From assembly GCA_964426355.1 (NCBI GenBank), contig CAYRRA010000065.1:1-21736 (forward strand): 21,736 nucleotides of DNA, given 5' to 3'. Source of the DNA: JAJFTV01 sp964426355. Its GTDB lineage: Bacteria > Chloroflexota > Anaerolineae > Anaerolineales > Anaerolineaceae. Position numbers and translations under genes: made by a program. The notes beneath the pieces were generated by a model. The model was not told the DNA's origin. It made no database searches and saw only the letters and a list, made by a program, of their open reading frames with translations. Below are positions 15,154 through 21,736 of the stretch, piece by piece (within the stretch, counting starts at the first letter, position 1; every line of letters begins with the position of its first letter).

Positions 15154-15235
15154 TCAGGTATAGGGAGGATGAGAAATATTTGTACACAGAAAAAACGGTC
15201 AGATAGGGTCTCTTTACAGGGTGGAAACCAGCAGG

Positions 15236-15817
15236 TTATGCTGTTGGTTCACTATCATCAGGTTTATCGTCGTCGGGCGGTTCGTTTGTATCATCTGTAT
15301 CCAGGTTGTTCAAAAAATCTTCAAAGATAGACAGCCGGTCTGCACCACCGCTTTTCTGTTTTGGCTGAGATGTTTCTGATGTTGACGGGGTATCGTCCTG
15401 GATATCGCGTTCCGGGATGATCCCTGCATTTTCCAAGATTTCTCCGGCAACCAGGATCGGTACATGCATTCGAACCGCTAAAGCCAGTGCATCAGATGGG
15501 CGTGAATCGATGTTGATAATGTTGCTGTTGACTTCCAAGACAAGGTTGCCATAAAAGACATCATCTTGAAGGTCGATGATCTCAACTCTTAGCAGGCGGG
15601 CATCCAGTGATTTTAGAATATTCCGCAGTAAATCATGTGTTTGTGGGCGTGCCAGTTCAATTTCCTGGAGTGCGATGGTGATGGCTTCTGCTTCGTAAGG
15701 ACCTATCCATATCGGCAGGTAACGTTCTTGATTGACTTCTCGTAAAATGATGATACGCTGCTGATTGGTAAGGCTCACTCTTACGCTGTCGATGACCACT
15801 TCAACCATTTTTGACAT
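15236..15817 (-). CDS. Bifunctional nuclease family protein (DUF151)
   Basis: Protein of 193 residues. The DUF151/BFN domain fills residues 1-135, with the characteristic LPIWIGPYEAEAI, then DSRPSDALALAVR (104-116) and a downstream VPILVAGEI. Some family members have DNase/RNase activity; others act in stress responses. The last 55 residues form an acidic, Asp/Glu/Pro-rich tail typical of non-conserved extensions. The ATG at 15817 has GAGG 7 bases upstream. It is probably the first gene of the operon leading to dnaB, with an 82-base gap in which I see no strong terminator. Confidence 0.92.
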   Translation of the reverse strand: MSKMVEVVIDSVRVSLTNQQRIIILREVNQERYLPIWIGPYEAEAITIALQEIELARPQTHDLLRNILKSLDARLLRVEIIDLQDDVFYGNLVLEVNSNIINIDSRPSDALALAVRMHVPILVAGEILENAGIIPERDIQDDTPSTSETSQPKQKSGGADRLSIFEDFLNNLDTDDTNEPPDDDKPDDSEPTA

Positions 15818-15859
15818 ATCAAGACCTCAACTCATTGCTTTGCGCGACTGATTCTCCCA

Positions 15860-15888
15860 ATTTTAACATGCAGGTACTCAGGATGCAA
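15860..15888 (-). promoter_or_regulatory. Candidate promoter of the DUF151-dnaB operon
   Basis: On the minus strand TAAAAT (15860-15865) is preceded by TG one base upstream (an extended -10), with TTGCAT (15883-15888) at 17 bases spacing. The -35 is poor, but the extended -10 compensates. Position, about 45 bases upstream of the start, fits. Confidence 0.5.
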
Positions 15889-16007
15889 CATCCTATCAAC
15901 GCGATTCATGCTAACCCGGAAGTTGATCTTTCTGTAGTCAATATTACCACAACATTTCAGCGGAGGTAGATGCCTTGGGCTTTGAGCTTATTTATCGGTG
16001 CAATGGT

Positions 16008-16016
16008 TGTGGATAA
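16008..16016 (-). promoter_or_regulatory. DnaA box, exact consensus match
   Basis: The minus strand reads TTATCCACA, the E. coli consensus. Unlike the coding copy in the dnaD-like gene, it is intergenic, upstream of the operon containing dnaB and its loader and next to an AT-rich tract. A single box does not make an origin; DnaA-dependent transcriptional control is the more modest reading. Confidence 0.45.
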
Positions 16017-16043
16017 TTTTAATTAAATACAAGTAAAAAAAGG

Positions 16044-16133
16044 AAATGTTAAAAAATTCCCTGTGTAATTACTGGACGAATAATACAAATTAATGATATA
16101 TTTACATGTATCAACAGTATTTTTTTAACATTT
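16044..16133. repeat. Widely spaced inverted repeat around a candidate promoter
   Basis: AAATGTTAAAAAAT (16044-16057) and its near-exact complement (16119-16133, with one extra T) are 61 bases apart. Between them lies a weak plus-strand promoter candidate, TGGACG (16073-16078) and TATATT (16097-16102) with 18 bases spacing. The arms could be two operators flanking the promoter of the downstream regulator gene, or a long RNA stem. Confidence 0.4.
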
Positions 16134-16185
16134 ACACCAGCCGTAAATTTTTGAAGGTAGGTGGGAAAGGTGTTATAAGAGTGTG

Positions 16186-16854
16186 ATGCCTGCTGAGGCA
16201 AAGATATTACTTATCGAAGGAAAACGTGCAGAGCACCCGAACTTTTTCGCAGGTTTAACCCGAAAAGGACACCTCGTTGACCTTTATCCCAATGGGAACG
16301 ATGGTTTGGATGCGCTCAAAACCGGGAAACCCGATATCGTTATCATCAATGCTGCCTCCATGCGGACAAGCGGTCGCCGGATTTGCAAGTCGGTGCATGA
16401 GATTTATGCCAGCTTGCCTGTTATATTAATCGTTGAGAAAGGCACCAAACGGATCGATCAACTTGATGCTGTGACCGTTCTGGAACTGCCATTTACGCTG
16501 CAAAAATTGCTCAACCGGGTTAAGCTGTTGCTGCCTCCAGAAGATAAGAACTTGCTGGTGACAGGTCCCATTGAACTGGATGTTGAAAACAATTGGGTGC
16601 GCCGGGGTGAAAAACACAGCAGCCTTACACCTCGCCTGGTTACATTGTTAAAAGAAATGATGGAGCATCCGGGTGAAGTGATGAAACGTACCGAATTGTT
16701 TCAGCAAGTCTGGGAAACAACCTATACGGGGGATACCCGAACGATGGATGTTCATATCAGTTGGTTGCGTGAAGCGATTGAAGATGACCCGCGTCACCCG
16801 GATTTTATAAAAACCGTCAGGGGGATTGGTTATCGACTGGACGTCGAAAAGTAA
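16186..16854 (+). CDS. Orphan OmpR/PhoB-like regulator with degenerate receiver
   Basis: Transcription factor of 222 residues. Residues 5-115 have the receiver-domain pattern but lack its phosphorylation residues: the acidic pocket is Glu11-Gly12, the phospho-acceptor Asp position is Asn55 (IVIINAAS), and the conserved Lys before Pro-Phe is Leu101. Residues 128-220 form an intact winged-helix effector domain ending in VRGIGYRL, with recognition region TRTMDVHISWLRE. Phosphorylation-independent regulation is expected, and no histidine kinase is nearby. The start could be GTG 16183 or ATG 16186; the ribosome-binding site is weak. It is convergent with recR, the stops being 9 bases apart, with no terminator seen. 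Confidence 0.88.
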   Translation: MPAEAKILLIEGKRAEHPNFFAGLTRKGHLVDLYPNGNDGLDALKTGKPDIVIINAASMRTSGRRICKSVHEIYASLPVILIVEKGTKRIDQLDAVTVLELPFTLQKLLNRVKLLLPPEDKNLLVTGPIELDVENNWVRRGEKHSSLTPRLVTLLKEMMEHPGEVMKRTELFQQVWETTYTGDTRTMDVHISWLREAIEDDPRHPDFIKTVRGIGYRLDVEK

Positions 16855-16863
16855 AAACACACA

Positions 16864-17478
16864 CTAATCATTGCTGTTAATCTCCTGCCGTCCTGCCAGG
16901 GCGCGCAGGAGTGTGTTTTGATCCGCATATTCCAGGTCGCCGCCAACTGGCAACCCGCGCGCCAGGCGAGTGACACGCACCGGCAGATTTGCCATTTGCT
17001 GTTTCAGGTAAAGCGCGGTTGCGTCACCTTCCATGCTTGGGTTGGTGGCAATGATTACTTCGCGGATCCCTGACTGCAAACGCAAAAGCAGCGGTTTTAT
17101 CTTCAGGTCATCGGGACCAACCCCTTCGATGGGGGAGAGGACGCCATGCAGTACGTGATAGCGTCCGTGATACCCACCAGTACGCTCAATTGCGAGCACA
17201 TCCAGAGGTTCTTCAACCACGCAGATGCTTCCAGCATCGCGTTTCTCATCTGCGCAAATATCGCATGTTTCCTGATCCGAGAGGGTAATGTTAAAACAAA
17301 TACTGCATAAACCAGTAGCATTATTCAGCGCATTCAGTGCTTCCGAAAGCTGGGTGGACACTTCTGCAGGGGAGCGCAGCAAAAAGAACGCCAGGCGTGA
17401 AGCGCTTTTGGGACCAATTCCAGGCAGGCGAGCGAAAGCGTTAATGAGGTTTTGTACCGGTTCGGGTAAGTTGGGCAT
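16864..17478 (-). CDS. recR: Recombination mediator protein
   Basis: RecR, 204 residues, the family's usual length. It acts with RecO/RecF to load RecA on gapped DNA. The helix-hairpin-helix PGIGPKSASRLA is at 19-30, the zinc finger uses Cys58, Cys61, Cys72 and Cys75, and the Toprim domain starts near residue 84 (ICVVEEPLDVLAIE), with TNPSMEGDATALYL later. The gene follows ebfC by 17 bases in the common dnaX-ebfC-recR order. The start codon has no obvious Shine-Dalgarno site, so coupling to the upstream gene is likely. Confidence 0.97.
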   Translation of the reverse strand: MPNLPEPVQNLINAFARLPGIGPKSASRLAFFLLRSPAEVSTQLSEALNALNNATGLCSICFNITLSDQETCDICADEKRDAGSICVVEEPLDVLAIERTGGYHGRYHVLHGVLSPIEGVGPDDLKIKPLLLRLQSGIREVIIATNPSMEGDATALYLKQQMANLPVRVTRLARGLPVGGDLEYADQNTLLRALAGRQEINSND

Positions 17479-17495
17479 GATGATCGATGATGAGC

Positions 17496-17831
17496 TTAGA
17501 AGGGCAATCCCGGTATTCCACCTGCTAACGGACCGAGCCTGTTGGCTTGCAGCTCGCGGGTTTGATCCAGTGCATTGTTGACTGCCAGGAGAATCAAATC
17601 CTGGAGCATTTCCACATCGGGGTCCTCAAGTAGTTTGGGGTCTATCTCCACTCCGACGCAGTGCTGGTCGCCAGTCATGACAACCTTTACTGCTCCGCCG
17701 CCGGCAGTTGCGCTGACGGTTTCTTCGGAAAGCTGGTTTTGCGCTTCTTCCATCTGCTGCTGTACACGCTGAAATTGTTGTAGCATATTTGCCTGACCGC
17801 CGATACCGCGAGGTTTATTTCTTTTTGCCAT
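17496..17831 (-). CDS. ebfC: YbaB/EbfC nucleoid-associated DNA-binding protein
   Basis: Small dimeric DNA-binding protein of 111 residues. The N-terminal Met/Gln-rich helix (16-38, MLQQFQRVQQQMEEAQNQL) is followed by the GGGAVKVVMTGD strand (44-55) and DPKLLEDPDVEMLQDLI, as in the YbaB family. The C-terminus is a Gly/Pro-rich tail (GIPGLPF). The ATG at 17831 has AGGAG 8 bases upstream. It sits 45 bases after dnaX and before recR, an arrangement conserved in many bacteria. Confidence 0.96.
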   Translation of the reverse strand: MAKRNKPRGIGGQANMLQQFQRVQQQMEEAQNQLSEETVSATAGGGAVKVVMTGDQHCVGVEIDPKLLEDPDVEMLQDLILLAVNNALDQTRELQANRLGPLAGGIPGLPF

Positions 17832-17876
17832 ATACCATTCTCCTGATTGTTTCTATCCTTATCAATAATTATAAAA

Positions 17877-19538
17877 TCAATCCTGCTGTACAATTTGCCC
17901 GCCAAGACCCAGGGCGGCATTGACCATGCTATCGCCTTCAACCGTTGTGTTGCCTGTTGCATTGGTTGCATTTGTATCCACGACGACACAGCGGATGGTG
18001 ACTTCTGTCTCCAATGCTTTAGAGATAATCGAACTGACCAGCGAAATATTGTCCTTTGTATCCATTTTGGATTTGACCACGTCGCTGGCGAAACCCAGAA
18101 CGATGCAGTTGTTTTTGATTGAGATGGATTTACATGAGTTCAAAAGACCCTCGGTTCGAGGGCATTCACTGCGCACTCGTTGGCGGATTTCTTCCCACTT
18201 CTCTCGTAACGCTTTCATGTCGAGCCGGTCCTCTTTGTTGGTAGATGTTTCTGCTGGCTTGGCAGGGGCGTTTTCTGGGATGTTTTTTTGAGGGGCTGTC
18301 TTTACCGGCACCTGTTCCTGCATGGTCGCTTGTTCTTGTTTTACCGGATGGGTGAGCGGTTCGGGGATTGGCTTGTCCATCTGAGCGAGTGGTTTTACCG
18401 GCAAGCTCTGAGCTGTTTCGGGCGCGCTGCGTTGAACTGCTTGCAGGGCTGGGGGAGTGATGGAATGGTCAACACATTCGGCAAATGCCAGTTCAAGCGA
18501 CAGGCTGGGCTGCCAGTTGCTGCGCGTGTCTGAAGCAGCATTGTTGAAGCGTTGAACACAAAACAGCAGATGCTCCCTTTCAAAACGGTGTGCATGGTTC
18601 TCAATGGTTGCCTGGGTTTCAGCCGTCGCATCCAAAGACGCGGCGTTGCCCATGTGAATTAGAAGTACATTGCGTAGATATTCGACGACCTGGCGTGCGT
18701 ATTGCCGGGTATCTGTCCCGCTGTCCAGCGCTTTGTGGATCATCTCTATTCCGTCCGCGGGTCTTCTCTCCAGGATGGCATCCACAAGCTGTATGACCGA
18801 CTGGCTGGTGGCAGTGCCCAATACCTGGTGGGTAAATTCCAGGGTGATGTTTTTGCCTGTCGATGCAAGTTGGTCAAGCAGGGAGATGGCATCACGCAGT
18901 GCGCCGGTAGATTGACGTGCAATCAAGGCAAGCGCGGCGGGTTCAATTTGTAGATTCTCCTGCTGAACAATTTTGTTGAGCAGAATCAGCATGTCGTTGA
19001 CGGAAATCCGCCTGAATTCGTGACGCTGGCACCGAGAGAGCACAGTGGCAGGGATTTTATGAATTTCGGTAGTCGCCAGGATGAAAATGGCGTGCGGGGG
19101 AGGCTCTTCCAGCGTTTTCAAAAGGGCGTTGAAAGCTGCCGTTGAGAGCATGTGGACTTCATCAATGATGTAGATTTTATATTGCCCCTGGCTGGGGGCG
19201 AAATTGATTTTGTCTCGCAGGTCACGCACATCATCCACGCTGGTGTTGGATGCAGCGTCAATTTCGATCATGTCCATGAACCTGCCCTGGTTGACGGCAT
19301 TGCAGTTAGCGCACTGGTTACAGGGTCGATATAAACCATCTTCTGCAAGACAATTGATTGCTTTGGCGACCAGGCGCGCGGCGCTGGTTTTTCCGGTGCC
19401 TCTTGGTCCGGAAAACAGGTAAGCATGTGCAATTCGCTCTCCCTGGATTGCGTTCTGGAGGGTTTGCACCACATGTTCCTGACCAATCAGGTCAGTCCAG
19501 GTTTTTGGTCGCCATTTACGATAAAGTGCTTGTGCCAT
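17877..19538 (-). CDS. dnaX: DNA polymerase III subunits gamma/tau
   Basis: Clamp-loader ATPase of 553 residues. AAA+ motifs: Walker A GPRGTGKTS (44-52), Zn-binding cysteines 63, 73, 76 and 79, Walker B IYIIDEVHML (122-131), then LKTLEEPPPHA and the SRC sensor (168-170). Domain III runs to about 365. A Pro/Gln/Lys-rich linker (372-435) leads to a C-terminal tau-type domain (440-553). The heptamer A AAA AAC at 18282-18288 spans codons 417-419 and could allow a shorter gamma form by -1 frameshifting. The start at 19538 has AGGA 7 bases upstream. It lies 16 bases after the DUF1992 gene and ahead of ebfC and recR. Confidence 0.97.
   Translation of the reverse strand: MAQALYRKWRPKTWTDLIGQEHVVQTLQNAIQGERIAHAYLFSGPRGTGKTSAARLVAKAINCLAEDGLYRPCNQCANCNAVNQGRFMDMIEIDAASNTSVDDVRDLRDKINFAPSQGQYKIYIIDEVHMLSTAAFNALLKTLEEPPPHAIFILATTEIHKIPATVLSRCQRHEFRRISVNDMLILLNKIVQQENLQIEPAALALIARQSTGALRDAISLLDQLASTGKNITLEFTHQVLGTATSQSVIQLVDAILERRPADGIEMIHKALDSGTDTRQYARQVVEYLRNVLLIHMGNAASLDATAETQATIENHAHRFEREHLLFCVQRFNNAASDTRSNWQPSLSLELAFAECVDHSITPPALQAVQRSAPETAQSLPVKPLAQMDKPIPEPLTHPVKQEQATMQEQVPVKTAPQKNIPENAPAKPAETSTNKEDRLDMKALREKWEEIRQRVRSECPRTEGLLNSCKSISIKNNCIVLGFASDVVKSKMDTKDNISLVSSIISKALETEVTIRCVVVDTNATNATGNTTVEGDSMVNAALGLGGQIVQQD
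18282..18288 (-). other. Slippery heptamer in dnaX
   Basis: The minus strand reads A AAA AAC in the zero frame within a seven-A run, the canonical X XXY YYZ -1 frameshift pattern. A -1 shift adds 38 codons and stops at TGA (18166-18168), giving a product of about 457 residues. I see no convincing downstream stem or well-placed upstream Shine-Dalgarno stimulator. Confidence 0.4.
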
Positions 19539-19554
19539 CTTTTTTTCCTGCTAT

Positions 19555-19983
19555 TCAACAAGGTTCCTGGTTGATTGAGTTCGCCCGTGCCATTTCGTTT
19601 CTCAGGTTCAGCGGATTGATTTGAAACCGATCCAATGGGACGCCCCTATTGTACTCGATTATCATACGATTGATTTGTTCCACCTTACCTGTCCATTTTT
19701 GCATATCGAGCGGAGTTTTTCCTTCTGCAGAAAGTTGCTTAATTTCCTCTGTAAGCAAATTACGGAAGAGATGAATCGCCTGGCGGATTTCACTGCTTTT
19801 TTCAATCCACGGTAAGGTAAAGCCGTTATCTTTGAGTAGTTGAAACGCAAGGCGCTGCTCTTGGGGAACGAGCGGATTTTCTTTCCAATCAATTGGCTTG
19901 CCCATGCCGGGTAGCTCCTGAAATTTACCCGATTGCATGGCTTCCTTAATTTTTCGTTCTGTTATCTCGTCAATGATGCTCAT
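19555..19983 (-). CDS. DUF1992 (DnaJ-homologue domain) protein
   Basis: Protein of 142 residues with the DUF1992 domain, once described from a DnaJ-like eukaryotic relative (DNAJC28). The N-terminal signature is clear: ITERKIKEAMQSGKFQELPG, then MGKPIDW (residues 7-33), with helical segments after it. It has no J-domain HPD motif. The function is not established. It lies just upstream of dnaX (16 bases) and 48 bases after the lamin-tail gene, so it is probably in the same transcript. The ATG has no clear Shine-Dalgarno site. Confidence 0.85.
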   Translation of the reverse strand: MSIIDEITERKIKEAMQSGKFQELPGMGKPIDWKENPLVPQEQRLAFQLLKDNGFTLPWIEKSSEIRQAIHLFRNLLTEEIKQLSAEGKTPLDMQKWTGKVEQINRMIIEYNRGVPLDRFQINPLNLRNEMARANSINQEPC

Positions 19984-20031
19984 CTTGTTTTTTGTATTTT
20001 CCAGTTTGAAAAATTATGTGCGCACAGCAGT

Positions 20032-20568
20032 TCAGGGCAGAACAAATACAGCACGCACATTGTCTTCATAATCCAAAAGGGTTGCGGTTTCACCACTTTG
20101 CCAGATAGCTTGATCCACGTTCCAATGCAAATCGGTAACACCATCGTGTCCGGGTCGGGTGAAAACCTGTACCTGGGCGCCCCGGTTCAAAACCAGTGAA
20201 TGAAAGGTGAAAATGTTGCCATCTTCATCTTTCAAACGCCACCCATTCAGCCAGATGTCTTCTTGCTGGCTGACGTTATGTAGAACAACCACCTCATTTT
20301 CCAAATCGCCCATGCCAAAAATATTACTGATGCGGATCACTTCCTCATCTGTTGGGGGGAGGGGTGCAGGAATATCCGATTCGTTGGCGAGGATAGCCTG
20401 TTGTGTTGCCAACGGCAGAGAACCCTGTTCCAGGTACGCTTCAGCCAGCTTATTGTCGTGTGCCCGGTTCCACAACCAGAGAACAATCAGGGTGGTAATT
20501 GCTGATATTGCAATATTGAGCAGCAAATAGGGCAGTAAGGAACTGCGTCTTCGTTTGCGCTGTTCCAT
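20032..20568 (-). CDS. Membrane-anchored lamin-tail-domain protein
   Basis: A 178-residue protein with a short Arg/Lys-rich N-terminus (4-8), one membrane segment (about 11-34) and an outside-facing domain. Residues 79-170 read as a lamin-tail (LTD) beta-sandwich: ISNIFGMGD, NEVVVLHN, then GWRLKDEDGNIFTF and GETATLLD. LTDs are adhesion or binding modules often found on bacterial surface proteins; the ligand is unknown. The start is set at ATG 20568 with GGGAG about 10 bases upstream; the frame extends to 20616 but adds a non-conserved polar segment. It faces the NYN gene across an 85-base gap. Confidence 0.8.
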   Translation of the reverse strand: MEQRKRRRSSLLPYLLLNIAISAITTLIVLWLWNRAHDNKLAEAYLEQGSLPLATQQAILANESDIPAPLPPTDEEVIRISNIFGMGDLENEVVVLHNVSQQEDIWLNGWRLKDEDGNIFTFHSLVLNRGAQVQVFTRPGHDGVTDLHWNVDQAIWQSGETATLLDYEDNVRAVFVLP

Positions 20569-20600
20569 TTGATCTTTTCTCCCGTTTGGCATGGATTTGT

Positions 20601-20630
20601 TTGAATGATAGCACAAATTTTAGGTAAAAT
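20601..20630 (+). promoter_or_regulatory. Candidate promoter of the NYN gene
   Basis: TTGAAT (20601-20606) and TAAAAT (20625-20630) are separated by 18 bases and read into the NYN gene 24 bases downstream. The -10 is good, the -35 moderate. Confidence 0.5.
20605..20613 (-). promoter_or_regulatory. Candidate extended -10 for the lamin-tail gene
   Basis: The minus strand reads TGCTATCAT (TATCAT at 20605-20610 with TG just upstream), an extended -10 pattern reading leftwards. It overlaps the -35 of the divergent NYN promoter, so the two may compete. No good -35 is visible. Confidence 0.35.
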
Positions 20631-20653
20631 GTATTCTTCTGAAGGGATGTTTT

Positions 20654-21139
20654 ATGTCGTATTTGATTGATGGGCATAACCTGATACCGAAAATTCCCGG
20701 GCTGCATTTGGAGGATACCGATGATGAAATGCGGCTTGTTGAATTGCTGCAGGTATTCTGCCGCCACAAGCAGAAAAAAGTCGAGGTCTATTTTGATGGG
20801 TCTCCGGCGGGTTTTTCCGGGACGCGCCGCTTTGGACAGGTGACAGCACACTTTGTCCGCAAAGGGGTTGAAGCCGATGACGCCATTATTCAACGTTTAA
20901 CCCAACTGGGGCGCACAGCGCGCAACTGGTCTGTGGTCACCTCAGACCGGCGCATCCAGGCACAGGCACGTTCCAGTTATACGCAAATCATCCCATCCGA
21001 AAGGTTCGCTGCTGATTTGATGGAACTGGTGCGGAACGGCACAGGGACCGTTGAAGAGCAGCCGTTTCAAACGATGAGCAAAGAGGAAATGGATGAGTGG
21101 CTGGAGATATTTTCCGGAAATGACCATCCCTTGCCTTAG
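20654..21139 (+). CDS. NYN/PIN-like RNase-type protein (YacP family)
   Basis: Protein of 161 residues of the YacP/NYN family, metal-dependent PIN-like ribonucleases (the Bacillus relative Rae1 cuts mRNA on ribosomes). Metal-ligand candidates are in place: Asp6 and Asn9 in LIDGHNLI, Asp48 in VYFDGSP, Asp75-Asp76 in EADDAI and Asp98 in VTSDRRI. The C-terminus ends with an acidic helix (EEMDEWLEIF). ATG 20654 has AGGG about 7 bases upstream. It is a lone plus-strand gene with no obvious partner; target RNA unknown. Confidence 0.9.
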   Translation: MSYLIDGHNLIPKIPGLHLEDTDDEMRLVELLQVFCRHKQKKVEVYFDGSPAGFSGTRRFGQVTAHFVRKGVEADDAIIQRLTQLGRTARNWSVVTSDRRIQAQARSSYTQIIPSERFAADLMELVRNGTGTVEEQPFQTMSKEEMDEWLEIFSGNDHPLP

Positions 21140-21541
21140 ATAACAATAATATAAATGGAACCAGGGTTAGGGTTTTTCTTGTAACTCGTTTTTAATAACA
21201 CAAATTCGATATCAAGAGTATTTACCCACTGACTGAACCAACAGCGCTTCGTTGAAGCTTGGAATTAGCCGGGCACATTGGTTGCATAGCGATTATCATC
21301 GCGTTCTTATCCAGAGCGAAGAAACCGCCTGAGTCACTTGCATCCATGGCATAGCCTGCCGGGCAGAGTCAATTGTGATCCTTCACATTCGTTCAGGATG
21401 ACAAAAACCGGCGCATATTGTCATTACGTGCATCAGCGCAGGTGGATGGAGAAGCAGATGTCGGGTTGCGGGCATAACCCTTTCGATTGGCATGCACCGC
21501 ATCGATAAACCTCTGGTTAACCGCCCTCCTCCACCAATTTT

Positions 21542-21567
21542 CCCCCTAGCGAAGGGGGGCTAGGGGG
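21542..21567. repeat. Palindromic intergenic element
   Basis: Arms CCCCCTAGC (21542-21550) and GCTAGGGGG (21559-21567) form a 9-bp stem with an 8-base loop. C-rich/G-rich arms of this kind are typical of dispersed intergenic repeats, but a second copy is not present in the window. Confidence 0.5.
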
Positions 21568-21661
21568 ATCGCTAGCGAGGGTCTCCGAACCGAGCCCTGA
21601 CACCTGCCGGGCGAGGACGATAAGCCTCAGCGGAGCGCTGTTTCCAGCCGTGGGGAACCCA

Positions 21662-21720
21662 GCCAGGGATCCATCCCTTGGCGGGGGAAATCAAGGTCGC
21701 TGAGGGATCAATCCCTCAGC
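21662..21720. repeat. Pair of related palindromes
   Basis: Two similar palindromes lie close together: one at 21662-21682, built on AGGGATCCATCCCT with one bulge in the outer arms, and one at 21699-21720 with arms GCTGAGGGAT and ATCCCTCAGC around CA. The shared core AGGGATCNATCCCT suggests repeated copies of one element. Confidence 0.5.
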
Positions 21721-21736
21721 TAAGGGACTACGCCGG

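Larger units (their letters stand above)
15818..16182. other. Divergent AT-rich control region
   Basis: These 365 bases between the leftward DUF151 gene and the rightward regulator hold no gene I can support. They contain the candidate DUF151 promoter, a consensus DnaA box (16008-16016), an AT-rich tract (about 16015-16130) and a spaced inverted repeat around the candidate regulator promoter. Confidence 0.6.
21140..21736. other. Long non-coding stretch at right edge
   Basis: No reading frame here has a supportable start, ribosome-binding site or family signature. The left part is AT-rich; the right part (from about 21260) is richer in G+C and holds short palindromes and a fragment of the form CATTCGTTCAGGATGACA (21388-21405), a type I recognise from scattered intergenic repeats in bacterial genomes. 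No tRNA, SRP RNA core motif or transposase fragment was recognised. The element may continue past the window. Confidence 0.55.

Noticed and set aside
15154..15235. Terminator between the DUF151 gene and dnaB
   Set aside because: A GGTTTC/GAGACC stem can be drawn but it is weak and separated by about 10 bases from the T-run, so it is not called.
15890..16180. Replication origin in the AT-rich region
   Set aside because: Only one exact DnaA box is present and there is no dnaA or dnaN nearby; an origin normally has a cluster of boxes.
21140..21736. SRP RNA, tmRNA or tRNA gene near dnaX-recR
   Set aside because: No SRP core motif, tRNA T-loop pattern or tmRNA-like ends could be found in the non-coding stretch.
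1..21736. CRISPR array or insertion sequence
   Set aside because: No regularly spaced direct repeats and no transposase-like frame are present; the repeats seen are isolated palindromes.

Overview
This window looks like chromosomal DNA of a free-living bacterium, most likely a Chloroflexota (Anaerolineae-type) member. That assignment is inference: it rests on a DnaB/DnaD/DnaC-type primosome cluster outside Firmicutes, a two-S1-domain RNA-binding protein, a lamin-tail-domain protein near dnaX, and moderate base composition with good Shine-Dalgarno sites. There is no rRNA or tRNA gene, recognisable transposase, or CRISPR array. Nearly all genes are on the minus strand; only an OmpR-like regulator and a YacP/NYN RNase-like gene are on the plus strand.

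Layout, left to right. (1) 1-3801: the 5' three quarters of pyrG (CTP synthase) with a structured leader, an S1-domain protein with a perfect consensus promoter and a strong palindromic terminator, and a CtpA-type S41 processing protease. (2) 3963-10674: an accessory cassette reading leftwards: TetR regulator, MFS transporter, beta-lactamase-fold serine hydrolase, KamA-like radical SAM enzyme, and CocE/NonD-type alpha/beta hydrolase. It begins with a TTGACA-17-TAAGAT promoter whose start region is covered by an 11-bp-arm palindrome and ends in a hairpin. This is the best candidate for an undescribed functional system. (3) 10745-15817: DUF151 bifunctional-nuclease protein, DnaB helicase, DnaD-like protein, an unusual DnaC/DnaI-like loader with two complete AAA+ units, a HAD pyrimidine-nucleotidase-like protein, and a small membrane protein, closed by a terminator. 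(4) 15818-16182: an AT-rich divergent control region with a consensus DnaA box and a widely spaced inverted repeat. (5) 16186-20568: an orphan response-regulator-like protein with a degenerate receiver, then convergent recR, ebfC/ybaB, dnaX (with a slippery heptamer near the E. coli frameshift position), a DUF1992 protein and a membrane-anchored lamin-tail protein. (6) 20654-21139: a NYN/PIN-like RNase gene, followed by about 600 bases of non-coding DNA rich in short palindromes.

The housekeeping parts fit together as DNA replication and repair: helicase, loader, DnaD, clamp-loader subunit, RecR and EbfC. The central cassette looks like a self-regulated uptake or efflux unit with intracellular hydrolases and an aminomutase-like radical enzyme. 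It may act on an amino-acid-containing or ester/amide compound, but its substrate cannot be read from the sequence. All family assignments are by eye from motifs; no database search was run.
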